The notes under the pieces are model-generated. The model saw nothing but the letters and a program-made list of their open reading frames with translations. It was not told the origin of the DNA and did no database searches. A DNA stretch of 64,000 bases, taken from NCBI GenBank assembly GCA_025531455.1, contig JAMYHL010000028.1, forward strand, positions 248,001-312,000. The letters are read 5' to 3'. How positions within the stretch are numbered: position 1 is the first letter of the stretch; each line of letters begins with the position of its first letter. Shown one piece after another: positions 43,701 through 54,855 of this stretch. The DNA is from Apiotrichum sp. Y4204 (Eukaryota > Basidiomycota > Tremellomycetes > Trichosporonales > Trichosporonaceae). Both the position numbers and the translations under genes were made by a program.

Positions 43701-44547
43701 TCCCCCGCCCCTCGTCATCCCCGGCCACGGGAGCCGTCTCACGCGTCTCGCGTTCCTTGCCCTTGTCCGCGCTGGGAATCGTGATTTCGCACAGGGGACC
43801 AAGCGCGCACTCTGCCCCCGCCTGCGCACATCGCCCACAAGTGGGTTCGCGGCGATCACACGACTGGCGCTGCGACGCACACCGCTCGCACCCGCCTGGG
43901 GTGAGGTACAAAACGTCCGCTGGCATTAGTGAGCGCTTGCAGAAAAAGTTAATACCCACACTGCGGCCCGACAACCATATAGATACTTTCGCGCGCGATA
44001 CGCTCGTCCACCTCGGGCGGGATGAGCGCGGGGCGCAGCAGCGGCGTGTCGCCCACCTTGCGGTCGCATCGCAGCGTCGCAGCAGGGTTTGGAATAGCGT
44101 TTGGAGGATATCGCGCTTGCACTCCCTCTGAAGCACCTGCAGGTCTGATCGTTAGCATCCAGGGGGGAACGCGGCATTGCATTTCACCCACGGTTGACTG
44201 CCTGACGGGTCGGTTGAGCCGCCGTTGTCCACTGGTGCGGCAGGCACTGGGGCGTGCACGGCCAGACTCTCCATCGCGCTCCCGCTGGGATTTTGGTGAC
44301 GTGGAGACGGTTGATGCGGTGCTTGGTGTGACCTCGTCGTGTGTGCCGACGATCACGCGGCTTTGCTCGACGCGTCGACTCGAGCCAGATGGCAACGCGA
44401 CTGGCGCCAGGTCAGATGTGGATGGCCAGTGCAGGATGCCTCTTCGCGCGAAACTTCTCGGCCTGCGGATCGAGATGCGAAAGACAAAGACACGATGGAG
44501 TTGAGGTTTAAGTAGAATGAACAACAACAAGAGGTCTCACTTGACAT
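40738..44547 (-). CDS. Zn2Cys6 protein with CxxC fingers, AlkB-like domain and RG-rich tail; 5' end uncertain
   Basis: Resolved exons: 43961 up to an unresolved 5' end (coding at least to about 44150), 43274-43919, 42505-43232, 41747-42470, 41654-41714 and 40738-41619. Near the N-terminus, CERCASQRQSC...CGRCAQAGAEC has exact Zn(II)2Cys6 spacing (CX2CX6CX5CX2CX6C). A region with WVTDAWTVP and WYFQFEWC follows, then CQKC...C and CRQC...CEGC zinc pairs. The segment from VHSTVYILDKP to FHGDRIEIMNHCALEIQIKM resembles the fungal AlkB-like 2-oxoglutarate dioxygenase fold, but the iron-binding HxD is not at its expected place. The last 100 residues are RG repeats. It is possibly a chromatin or DNA-binding factor. 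An ATG at 44545-44547 may be the start, but I could not join it in frame. Confidence 0.72.
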
Positions 44548-44841
44548 GGATGGACGGATTGGATTGTGGTTCGCTGGGCGCGGTGCTGGGTATCGTCGCG
44601 ACGAGGTGGAGATTGGATCAATGACCGCGGTACAGCCAGGGCGCGTCATTTTGCCATCGCCGGCGGCCGCCGCCATCACGAGGGCAGTCGCCGTCGCCAC
44701 AGTCTGGTTCGATGGTCACATTCGTCTCCCCAAAACACACACACACAGACACACAACACTCACCTTCGTTTAACCTTGTTGTCACTCTCCTTCCTTTCTT
44801 CCCATATATAGCTTCTGGCCATCACCACACGCTCAGAGGGC

Positions 44842-46428
44842 ATGTTCGCCTCCGTCCGACAACTCTTCACCCAACCGGCCGCGGAGGGATATGCGCCCAT
44901 TGCCGCCGAGGACGGCCAGCCCGAGCGGCGAGTCGCCACCGATACGCGCGCGCGCGACGGGCGCGACGTGTATCTCTGCTTTTGGGCGCTGGGAGCCGGG
45001 ATCCTGCTGACTTGGAATGGTGCGTGCTTTTGTTATCAGCGCGCTGCTCGCTGTAGTTGCTCACTTCGTCATGGACCTGCACTCACGCCGCAGCACTCAT
45101 CTGCACCTTCCCGCTACTCACGTCGTTCTTCGAGGGACCCATAAAGACCACACTCCCATCATATATCGGGACAGTCTACTGCTTCGCTAACCTCTTCTTC
45201 CTTGGTCTCGCGCAGCGTAATGTTGGCAAAGTGAGCTTCTCTAACTTGGATTGAGCTCACGACAGAAAGCGCCAACCGGGCGGTTGCGATGGTCGCTGCT
45301 CCTGATGCTGGCGACGACCGTCATGATCACGTTCCCTCTTCTCCCGCTCATCTTTCCGAGTCTGAGCGCCGCAAAATCACCCCTTCTGCTCCCCCTCATT
45401 CTCGGCATGACGCTCCTCCTCGCCCTCTCATGCTCGTACCTCCAGTCGGCGGTCTTCGGCCTCGCGGCCCTGTGGGGAAGCAAGGAGATGCTGGCAGTTA
45501 TGAGCGGGCAGGGCGGTATTGCGGTCCTTGTCTCGGGTACGCAGCTGGTCCTGGCCATTGTCGACGCAGGGCGCACACCCACCCCCGACTCATCTGCCTC
45601 CAGCCTCGCCGCCGAGGGACTCTGGGCGCTCGGCGCGGCAGGTGTCGTCATCTGCCTTGCCGCACTCAAGCACCTTACAGAGCACCCGGACTACGCTGCC
45701 GTGCTCGCGCCCCTCGTTCAGCGCGAGGAGGTGAGCGGGAAGCGCGGCGTAACGCGCAAGGTATTCCGGAGGAACATCCGCGTTGAGTTTGCCGTCGCTT
45801 TCGTCTTTGTCGTCACTCTGGTGAGTTGTTCCTTTCACCATTGACGACAAAGCTCACAACAGGCCATCTTCCCTCCCATTACCACGACGATCACATCGGT
45901 CCGCGAGCCCGTCCCGTGGCTCCTCCAGCCGACGGTCTTTGTCGCAACACACTTCCTGGTCTTCAACGGTGGGTCAAGTCCCCTTGCCGCGCTAACCCGC
46001 CAGTCGGGGACTACGTCGGCCGCACTTACATCACCGCGATTCCCGGTGCGATGGGCCTCCGCATTGAGAGCACGGTGCTGCTATCGCTTTCGCGTGTGGT
46101 GTTCTTCCCCCTCTTTTTGTTGTGCAACACGACCGCGCGCGCAAAGGCAGGTACAACTGTCATAGGCGACGTGCTGTACTTCCTCATTCTTCTTGCATTC
46201 GGCCTGACCAACGGGTAAGCTAAGGGCTAGTGCAAAGCTGACAGCAGCGGCATCTCGACCATCTGCATGATCTACGCGTCGTCGCCGGCGCTCAACAAGG
46301 CCATCTGCGAAGACGAGAAGGACATTGCGGGCACCCTCGCCGCCTTCTCCCTCGTCTCCGGCCTGGCCATGGGCAGCCTATGCTCGTTTGGCGTGAACTA
46401 TCTTATCAACGGCAGTATCTTCGGATAG
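44842..46428 (+). CDS. Equilibrative nucleoside transporter (ENT/SLC29)
   Basis: There are six exons: 44842-45019, 45094-45230, 45266-45820, 45863-45968, 46004-46214 and 46245-46428, giving 456 residues. About eleven hydrophobic segments are present. The first, LCFWALGAGILLTWNA, carries the LxxWN signature of ENT helix 1. The later VFNVGDYVGRTY, split by an intron, matches the ENT DxxGR motif, and the FGLTNG block is also typical. A hydrophilic loop of about 50 residues separates the two halves. Fungal members move nucleosides across vacuolar or plasma membranes; which one applies here is not visible. Exon 6 could start at 46248 instead (CAGCAG acceptor). Confidence 0.92.
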
Positions 46429-46742
46429 CCAGTGATAATAGGATTCAATCCCGATACCCAGGTCCCAGACGTATACCCTCATTCAAGAGGACACTGTATG
46501 GCATTAATGTAGCCGAGGCGCGCCTGTACAACACCGTACCATAGCTCTATACCCGCCACCACGACTGTGATGATAGCATGGCATAATACAGACTGGAGAA
46601 TTTGAGCAAAAGTTGCAGATCCGGAATTGTCCTGTCCAGTGTGTACAGTGATGCGTAGTAATGCGTACAAATGAGAGCAAAATTCGCCAGGCCCAAGGGA
46701 CACGGCAGCGCGCGTGAGGAAGGCGCAAGTCGCTACCGTCCA
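46429..46742. terminator. Convergent 3' region
   Basis: A 314-bp gap separates the ENT and RPC17 stops. Nothing else is evident. Confidence 0.35.
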
Positions 46743-47686
46743 CTAGTCCATCGTGTTGTCCTCCTCGTCATCGACCGCGCCTTCACGCCCAGCTCCCCAC
46801 TCGACTTCGTGCACAAACTCTTCCTCGTCTGGATACTCCTCCTCATACGCTGCGTCCTCGCGGATAGTTTGGGCTGGTGTCAGTGGGGATCCAACGTGAT
46901 GGCCACCAAAAACTAGGAGAGCAGCAGTTAAACGTAACAGTCTCCTAATTGCCAGCTTCCCCCGCCACGACTCACCTATGTCCGTAGCCTGGACGGTCGA
47001 AACAAACGGCCGGAGGTTCTTCGGCACCTCTGGCAAGACCGAGGGCGCGATGACGTTGTGGATAATGTCCTCCATCGTGTCCTCGTACGGCTGCGCGAGG
47101 CGTGTCTCAGCCTCCTCAATGATCTGGTGTTAGGATTGGAGCTCGCAGACTGAAGCCAGCTCGCAACTCACAAGATACAGTCCGACCTGGGACATTGGCG
47201 CAAGGTTGCACGCCTGCAGGAGCTCCGCCTTTGTGAGGTTGTAGTCCTGGAGCTGGTCGGCGACGGCAGCGACGCCGTCGGCAGTCTGGCGCGCCGTGAC
47301 GTTAAAGTCGGCGCAGAGGTAGCGAATCACCTCATCCTGGACCCACACGAGCTGGTCCGCCACGCCACGGCGCGCGGCGCGGTCCTCCGCGTCGAGCTGC
47401 GCGGGAGACGCATCTGGCACATCGGGGGTTTCGCGTCCAAGCTCGCGCTCGCGCCCCTTTTCAAACGCACTAAGCGGGAGCTGCTCGCGCGCGCGCAGGA
47501 CGTCCCGGTCCGCATGGGTTGCTGCTGCTGCCCGCAGCGCGTCATTGTCCCGCTTCAAGGAGAGAAAGTGCTGCAGCACTTCGTAGTTTGAGAGGTGCTG
47601 TGGTGGGTTGCTTGAGATCTGGCGGGTGTAAGCAACGTAGAACAGGTAGTAGGTGGTTGCAGGTGTTGCAATGGACGTACCTTCAT
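46743..47686 (-). CDS. RPC17: RNA polymerase III subunit C17 (RPC9/CRCP)
   Basis: There are four exons: 47681-47686, 47172-47618, 46976-47123 and 46743-46873, giving 243 residues. Exon 1 is only six coding bases (Met-Lys). The protein begins MKISSNPPQHLSNYEVLQHF, matching the Rpb4-like N-terminus of Pol III subunit C17. TKAELLQACNLAPMSQVGLYLIIEEAETR is the conserved HRDC-like C-terminal core. C17 pairs with C25 in the Pol III stalk and helps recruit TFIIIB. An Ala/Arg/Glu-rich insert of about 60 residues and an acidic extension make it longer than the yeast protein (about 161 residues). The 6-nt first exon rests on the GTACGT donor and the good match of the joined N-terminus. Confidence 0.9.
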
Positions 47687-48382
47687 GGCGGATGCGGACA
47701 GCAACAACAACAACAGTGGTGGCGAGCTCGAGGTGGATGATAGTGTCGAGATTTCTGGCCACCTCCACCGGGAGCAGCAGCGTGGGCCGTGCGGCGAGTG
47801 CCACAAGGGCATAAACTCCGCGCAAAAAATCAATTCCAGCCTAGTTCAGCCTAGCTCATGACGATCTGCTGATCATGACGATCTGAGTTTCCTCCATGTG
47901 CGGATTGCGTGGCCCGAGTCATCTCCGTTTGATTCCGTTCCATCCTTTGGTGACCCTGCGTTTTTCCCCTGCCTTCCTTCCCCTCCCTCCACTCTGCGCG
48001 AGACGCGTCTTCCCTTGTCCCACCCAGGAAAGAGAGAGAGAGTAAAGTGCTACCAGCCATCGCTCCGCGCCGCGTCCCCCGTCTCTCTCCAACTCGTCCT
48101 TGTCATTACATCCACATCCATCCACTTGCCGCGCCGCAATCCCACATTCACATCCACATCCACCACCCACCCCTTCCTCGCCATCCATCCAGCTCTCATC
48201 ACCATCAACTGCATCTCCACCCTTCGCCCTCTAGCGCGGCCACTGCGCGTCGCCACCCCTCCGAACCGTTGAACGCGTCATATCCCCCGTGGCGAAATTT
48301 CATACACGCCCCACACCCCGCCTCCTAGCATCCTCTCTCCATCACTCTCTCCGAGCTCGCCACGACGCGCAACATCCGCATC
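47687..48382. promoter_or_regulatory. Divergent promoter RPC17-MBP1 with MluI boxes
   Basis: ACGCGT (MCB, the binding site of Mbp1-type factors) occurs at 48003-48008 and 48273-48278, about 375 and 105 nt upstream of the MBP1 start. CT-rich leader sequence follows. No other gene is seen. Confidence 0.4.
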
Positions 48383-50869
48383 ATGCCGAAGAAGCCTGCG
48401 GCCGGGGTCGAGGCCGGCCCGAACACCATCTACAAGGTATGTATGACGCGTCGCCGGGTGTCGCTGTGACGCGTTCACGCGAGTGTTTTTCTTCGTGACG
48501 ATACTGATGTTCCCAGGCTACGTACAGGTACGCTCTCAAATTGCTATGCACATCACGCATACACTTGTGTATCCCATGCTGACTCGTGCTTTCTGTTTGA
48601 CCGATCTCTCTTGTCATTTATCCTTCAGTGGCGTGTAAGTTCTACGCACAGCACAACACTATCACTCGCGCTCACACCCAGACCCGTCTACGAGTTCATC
48701 TGCCGCAATGTGGCCGTCATGCGGAGGCGGTCCGATGCCTACCTCAACGCCACACAAATACTCAAGGTAGCAGGCTTCGATAAGCCGCAACGCACACGAG
48801 TGCTCGAGCGCGAGGTGCAGAAGGGCGAGCACGAAAAGGTCCAGGGAGGTTACGGAAAGTACCAGGGTGGGTCAACTTGGAATGTGCGGGGCTGATGGAC
48901 AGGCACCTGGGTACCGATTGAGCGCGGACTGGCGCTCGCCAAACAGTACAATGTCGAAGACCTGCTGCGGCCGATCATCGACTTTGTTCCCAGCTCCGTG
49001 TCGCCGCCCCCGGCGCCCAAACACATAGTCGCTGCGCCTACCAAGCGCGTCAAGGACAATGCGGCAAAGAAGGAGGTAGTGTCCACACCACTAAAGCGCA
49101 TCCCGGAGCGGCCACCCCGTCATGTCTCGCCGGATTCTGTCATTGGCTCTGCGGAAGATTCTGACTCCCTTGCGGACGCGATGAGCGTGTCGGCGACGCC
49201 TTCCCCGCTGATCGCCTCGTCGATGCTTCCCTCAACCAGCGCAGTGCCGAGCTCGGATGGGATGGATATCGATCGCCACCTTTCGAGTAATGGCCTCCCG
49301 GATTCTTCGAGGAAACGCCGGGCGTCGATGATGGACGAGGAGGACGAGTATGGCCAGCTGCGGAGAGCACGAGGAAACAGCGCTGTCCACACCCCGACAC
49401 CGGGATCGCCACGGCGCTACAGCGCAATGGACGGCAGCCAACTCACCCAGGATGAGTACAACGACATCATCCTCAACTACTTTGTCTCCGAATCTACCCA
49501 GATACCTTCTGTGCTCACGAACCCGCCGTACAACTGGGACCCGAACGGCATAATTGATGACGACCACCATACCGCGCTTCACTGGGCGGCTGCCATGGGG
49601 CGTACTCGCGTCATCAAGCTCCTTCTTTCGGCTGGCGCGCGTATTTTTGAGAAGAACAATCTCGAGCAGACACCTCTCATGCGCAGTGTCATGTTCACTA
49701 ACAACTACGATCTGCGAAAGTTCCCCGAGGTCTTCGAGCTTCTTCACCGTTCAACCCTCAACATTGACAAGCAGAACCGTACCGTGTTTCATCACATTGC
49801 GAACCTGGCGCTCATCAAGGGCAAGACCCACGCTGCGCGGTACTACATGGAGGTCATTCTGTCGCGACTGGCAGACTACCCCCAGGAGCTTGCGGACGTG
49901 ATCAACTTCCAGGACGAGGATGGAGAGACTGCTCTGACGCTGGCCGCACGCGCAAGATCAAAGCGGATCGTCAAAGCGCTTCTCGACCACGGCGCAGACC
50001 CCAAGATCCGTAACCGCGACTTCAAATCTGCTGAGGACTATATTCTCGAGGATGAGCGGTTCCGCTCGTCCCCGGATCTTATGAGCTCCCGCCCGCTCCC
50101 AGCAACGGGACCCACCACTCGGAATCCAAACTCGCTGGGCGCCGGCGTTTTCTCCAACTACCATCCCGTGCTCTACAACTCGGAGGCAGCGCGCCTGGCC
50201 GGTGGCCAGTACTTGTCCGACATAACCGCACACATGCAGTCGCTCGCGCGGAGCTTTGACGCCGAGCTGGCAGCAAAGGAGCGCGACACCATGCAGGCCA
50301 AGACGATGCTCACAACAATCCACTCGGAGATCACCGAAGCCGGCCGGATACTCAACGGCCTCGAGGAGGAGGCCAAGCCTCTCGAGAGCAAGCAGGCCGA
50401 GCTCGGGTCTCTCACCGATAAGCTGCGGACGCGCCTTACTGAGGCCCTTGCGCGCGGATGCGAGCAGTGGCTCAAGGCGGAGGTCGAGCGCGAGAAACGG
50501 TGGAAGGCGGGAGAGGCAGAGGGGGATTGCAGTGATCTTGAGACGCTTACCGCCGTGCCCGACGACTCTTTGCCAGAAGAAGAGCGTCTGCATCGCGAGG
50601 TTGAGGAGAAGCGGAAGAAGCGCAGCGACCTCATCAGCCGGCTGGTGAAGGCTCAAACAGAGGTAAGCAGAGTGTCGCCCAAGCTTAGCTGACCTCAGGC
50701 TGGGACAACGGAGAAGATGGCGCAGTACCGCCGCCTCATCGCTGCCGGATGCGGCGGAGAGGTGGACGCGACCGAGATCGATACGCTTGTGGGTCAGCTG
50801 CTTGAGACGCTCGAGAATGAGAGCAGCGGCCAACTGGCCCTGGCGCCTGCTGTGGAAGCCCGCGGGTAA
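48383..50869 (+). CDS. MBP1: MBF-type transcription factor (APSES/KilA-N DNA-binding domain plus ankyrin repeats)
   Basis: There are six exons: 48383-48436, 48517-48527, 48629-48634, 48682-48866, 48903-50662 and 50699-50869, giving 728 residues. Exons 2 and 3 are only 11 and 6 nt, and joined they give ATYSGVPVYEF. The KilA-N/APSES domain (about residues 19-110) includes [20 protein letters not shown] and [13 protein letters not shown]. Ankyrin repeats lie at about residues 295-470 ([15 protein letters not shown] and on). A coiled-coil C-terminus follows, the region that binds Swi6-type partners. Mbp1/Res factors drive G1/S genes through ACGCGT. The assignment to this class is firm; whether Mbp1 or Swi4 is the closer orthologue is not separable here. 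Confidence 0.93.
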
Positions 50870-51623
50870 GCCCGAGGCTATCCAGTTGTCCTAATCGTCC
50901 TGCATCTCTCCCACCTCGTTCCCTCGCGTGTCCGGACCGATCATTGTAGCCCCCTGTTAGTTTTCTATTGGGTCTCCTGTAGTATTTTTTTCATGGGATC
51001 CGTGTACTTTGCTGCTGGAATGTGGGGCGTGAGCGAGCTTCTGTTGAGGACGGGAGTCTTTTGCTTTGAGCGTTGTCGATGATTCTTGTCCTGCATACAG
51101 GTTGTCAGTATGCACAGCAGTCAAGGTCTTTGAGGAGATTAGTGTGATTGACTGTACTCATGAAAGGAAGGGGACAATCAAACGAGTGGTGAGTGGGTGA
51201 GCGTGACACGAAGAAGAAGACCCTTTATGGCTGCTACGGGTGCACGTCCACACCAGTTGACGTCAACCAAAACCAAAACACGCTCAACCCCCCTCACCCA
51301 GGCCTTGTCCGCCACCATCGCGCCTCTTTTTCCTTTTGATCCTTCCCTCCTTCCCCCTCCACCTCCACCACCCCACTGCACACATCCAAAAGTGTCTTCC
51401 CTCTATTTAAAAACATTCCACTCTACCCAACTCATCGGTTGCATCCCCATCCCCCCCATCTCCATCTTCTTCTTTTTCCATCTCTTCTACATCCCCCGAC
51501 CCCCATCATCGATACCATCCTCATCACCACATCTATCCCACGCCTACCCTTGTCATCCACACATCATCCCGAACGGCAACAACAACACCGACAACAACAA
51601 CAATAACAACAACAAAGCAGCGC
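50870..51623. promoter_or_regulatory. RAD52 upstream region with pyrimidine tract and CAA-rich leader
   Basis: From about 51300 the plus strand is CT-rich. At 51576-51616 it becomes a run of CAA/AAC triplets ending a few bases before the first RAD52 ATG, most likely the 5' leader. No ACGCGT was noticed here. Confidence 0.4.
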
Positions 51624-53502
51624 ATGACTCTCTCATCGCATCTCATAGCCCAGATGGATCCGACCACCGCGCCCCTCCAGACACCACACGCACAGGGGAG
51701 CAGCTACCGTAACCAGCCGTTTCACGCGACGCCCGCGACGCCCGTCCTGCACGGCACCGACGGCAGCCAATTCGGCGCACACCACGGCGCGCCACCCACA
51801 CCGTGGGGCGGAGGAGGGGGCTATGCGCCGACGCCGGGGCGGTTCACCTCTTGGTCGGCGGACAGGGTGTCGACCATGCAGGCGAGATTGGCGCGGCGCC
51901 TCGGGCCGGAGTTTGTCACTACGAGGCCGGGACCCGGTGGCGGACCGAAGTTGAGGTGAGTTGGGAGGTGGATTTCGCTGACAGTAGCTATATCGAAGGA
52001 TGGAAAGGTATGAGGTTAGACGATTGGATCCGCATTAACCTCCAGTGGTCAATCTCGCGAACGAGGTGTTTGGGTTCAACGGCTGGTCGTCGTCGATCAC
52101 GTCGCTCAAGACGGACTTTGTGGGTAACCAAAGAAGTGAACCCACTAATCTCAGCTCGACGTGAATGCGCAGGACCGCTGCTGGGTCGGCATCACGGCGA
52201 TTATCCGCGTGACGTTGCAGGACGGCTGCTTCCACGAGGACATTGGGTATGGGCATGCCGAGAACGTCAAGGGGAAGCACCAGGCATTGGAGAAGGTGAG
52301 CAGCTGCGGTGTGACGTGAGCTGACTCCAGGCTCAGAAGGAAGCAGTCACGGACGGCATCAAGCGTGCGCTCAAGCATTTTGGTAATGTGCTCGGGAACT
52401 GTCTCTACGACAAGGAGTATACAAAGGAAGTCGGGAAGATTCGTGTCCCTCCGGTGAGTTATGCACCTACGTTGGTAACTGACATGCAGGCAAAGTTCAA
52501 TGTCGACGAGCTTGAGCGGCGGCCAGAGTTTACCCCGCAAGGCGCGCCTCGACCTGCTCCCGCCCCGCAGCATGCGTCTGCAGTTCCTCCCCATGTCTCC
52601 GGAAATGCAAAGCCGCCCGCTCCTCCGGTTCCCGCGCCTCGGCCGGTCGAGCGCTCAGAAACGCCGCTCCGTTCGATCGAGGATGAGGACCTCAATATGG
52701 ACGACAGCGAGTTTGGCGGCATGGCGGAGTCCTTCCTCGACGACTTTGATGAGTCGGTTCTGACGACCCGCGCAGGCAAGGATGTGTGAGTTGGAAGTGT
52801 CGATCGATCTTTCTCTAACTCTCAGACCTATGCTTGGCGCAACAAAGCCTGCACCTGTGAATGATCCACCCCAGTACCAGCATCGCCATCGGCCAGACAT
52901 GCCACAGGAGCCAAGGGCACTGCCGATTGTGCGCCACAACTCCTCGTCGTCCGAGTCGAGTAGTGGACCCGGCGACGGCAAGGCGGCGAAGCGCCAAGTC
53001 GGCGGTTTTGCCATTCCCAAAGGAGTGAGCTCCCCCATGCCGCCGTGAAGCTGACAATCAGGCACCTACCCCGACAACGACGAATGCAGCGTCAGCCTCA
53101 CGGCGAGCAGCAATGATGGCCGCGATCAGCGCTGGTACATCGTCGAATGATTCTACTACTGGCCAAACACCGCGGATACCCTCTGGGGGCGTCGACGCAG
53201 TCGCTGTGCGGGCGCAGAGTAATTTACAAGTCCACAGCGCCAATCTCGAGATCGAGAACGGGAATGGGCAGATGGACGTCACGTCAGTAAAGTATTCCGC
53301 ATTTACGAGTGCGCGCGGGGTAAAGCGTGAAGGGTGAGTGCAGCTAACTTGATAGACTGTGTAGCTGACAGACAGAAGCCAATCGCCGACAAAATGGGAC
53401 AGCGAGCGGCGAGCCGCTATGCGCGTCGCGCTGACCGAGGTGCCGGCGCAGCATGCGCACGCGCCCGACACGACGGATTGGAAGCGGTCACGACTGATGT
53501 AG
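51624..53502 (+). CDS. RAD52: Rad52 recombination mediator
   Basis: There are nine exons: 51624-51955, 51988-52007, 52046-52119, 52155-52295, 52331-52453, 52490-52785, 52826-53024, 53062-53333 and 53376-53502, giving 527 residues. Rad52 loads Rad51 on RPA-coated DNA and anneals single strands. The conserved N-terminal ring domain reads [21 protein letters not shown], then [38 protein letters not shown] and [25 protein letters not shown] in separate exons. The C-terminal half is Pro/Ser-rich, ending in a basic KRSRLM. An in-frame ATG at 51654 is an alternative start. For the last exon, the second of two nearby acceptors gives the more protein-like reading ([13 protein letters not shown]). Confidence 0.95.
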
Positions 53503-53760
53503 ATGGGAGGGGGGTGTGAGTGCCACGATGACCATAATGATCACTGTCTGCGGCTCGCCATAGCTACCATATACCCGCCGCGCCCGGTTGTATGAGATGT
53601 CACATGTACTGTCCCGAGCTGCTCGCGCAAGGACGTGACCAAACCAATTCCCAGTGGCTTCACGCACAATTCACGCCTGGTCCTCTTCCTTCCCACGTCT
53701 GCTCCGCCTCTCGCGCTAGTGCTGCATATCCTACTGGTACACCATTTCCTTTTAGCACGC

Positions 53761-54855
53761 CTACGCAAGCCAGAGCTTGGCAATGAGCTCGGTGATGCCA
53801 ATGTCGTTGGTGTTGAACTCGTAGATGCCGTACAGCGCGCCGGCAGTGCCGAAGCGGAGCGCCCAGCGCGCGGCGTGGCCGAGCGCACCAAACTTGCGCT
53901 CGTGCACGTAGTCGTCAATGCACGCGGTGAAGCCAATGTGCGAGTGGATGAGGAGGGTGACGCCGAGCACGCCGTCCATGATGGGCTGTCGTTAGGATTG
54001 TTTCTTGGGATGAAAACAAAAGAGAGGTGAGGGCCGTGGCACAAATGACCAATACTCGCGTATCCCAGCGGAGTATCCTCGCCACCTATCTCTCTCCCAC
54101 CTCACTTCACGCCGCAACTCACGTGGGCCGTAGGCGAGGCAACGACGGCCGCCGCCGAGACGGGGATGATGGCCGCGGAGATCAGGCGCTCAAACGCCCA
54201 GTGGTACGACCCGTGCATCTTCGAGGGCGGGGGCGGCACCGTCGCGTCGTTGACGGTACCCTTGAGGATCGCTGCAGAGTTAGCATATGATGGTATTATA
54301 TCCGCTCCGCTTATACGCTTCGCGGTTCGCGCTTCGGGTTTCGAGCTTTGCTCCACTTTGCTCTTCGCTCTTCGCTCTTCGCTCTCCCCTCTTCACAGCA
54401 TCGCGCTGCTCCGCTTCACGTTGCTCCGCTTCCCCTTACGTACCGTTCTCGGGGGTGTACTTGAAGCCGGCGGTCTCATCGGGGGCGATCGCGCCGACGC
54501 GCGCGGCCTTGGACGCCTGGATGGCCACGGGGGCCGCTGCGGGTCAGCTATACGGTTACTGGGATATAGTAAGGTCATCGGTGTAGTGGAACCAGCCGGC
54601 GCGCTCGATGATCGCTGGCTACTGGCATCTCGACAGCCAGCATTGCGCACCGGGCATCGCGCGTGCGCAAGTGCTCTACTCCGGCAACCTTTCGCAAACG
54701 ATTCAGCGGTGGGCTGATCCGGTCGGACGAGGAGCGGAGGCCAGAGGCGCCGAGGCTACTTCCACTTCCATTTCCCACCATCGCACTTCTTACGCACAAG
54801 TGTGGACCGAGCGGACGCCGGCACGGAGGGCGGGGAGCGAGCGGAGGAGGGACAT
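53761..54855 (-). CDS. SDH4: Succinate dehydrogenase membrane anchor subunit (CybS)
   Basis: There are four exons: 54798-54855, 54444-54536, 54123-54271 and 53761-53985, giving 174 residues. The N-terminus MSLLRSLPALRAGVRSVHT is a typical mitochondrial presequence. The mature part has SYHWAFERLISAAIIP at the first helix and LLIHSHIGFTACIDDYVHERKFG, with the His and Asp-Tyr residues expected for heme b and ubiquinone sites. A third helix closes with LYGIYEFNTNDIGITELI. The protein anchors complex II in the inner mitochondrial membrane. Junctions restore the conserved order, so the model is secure. Confidence 0.94.

Noticed and set aside
47130..47825. Longer N-terminal extension of RPC17 in the same frame
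   Set aside because: It reads through the AT-rich first intron; splicing the 6-nt exon restores the family N-terminus.
53376..53519. RAD52 last exon using the first acceptor (three bases after GCTGACAG)
   Set aside because: It gives an Ala/Arg-rich reading; the next acceptor, four bases on, gives a plausible conserved tail ending KRSRLM.
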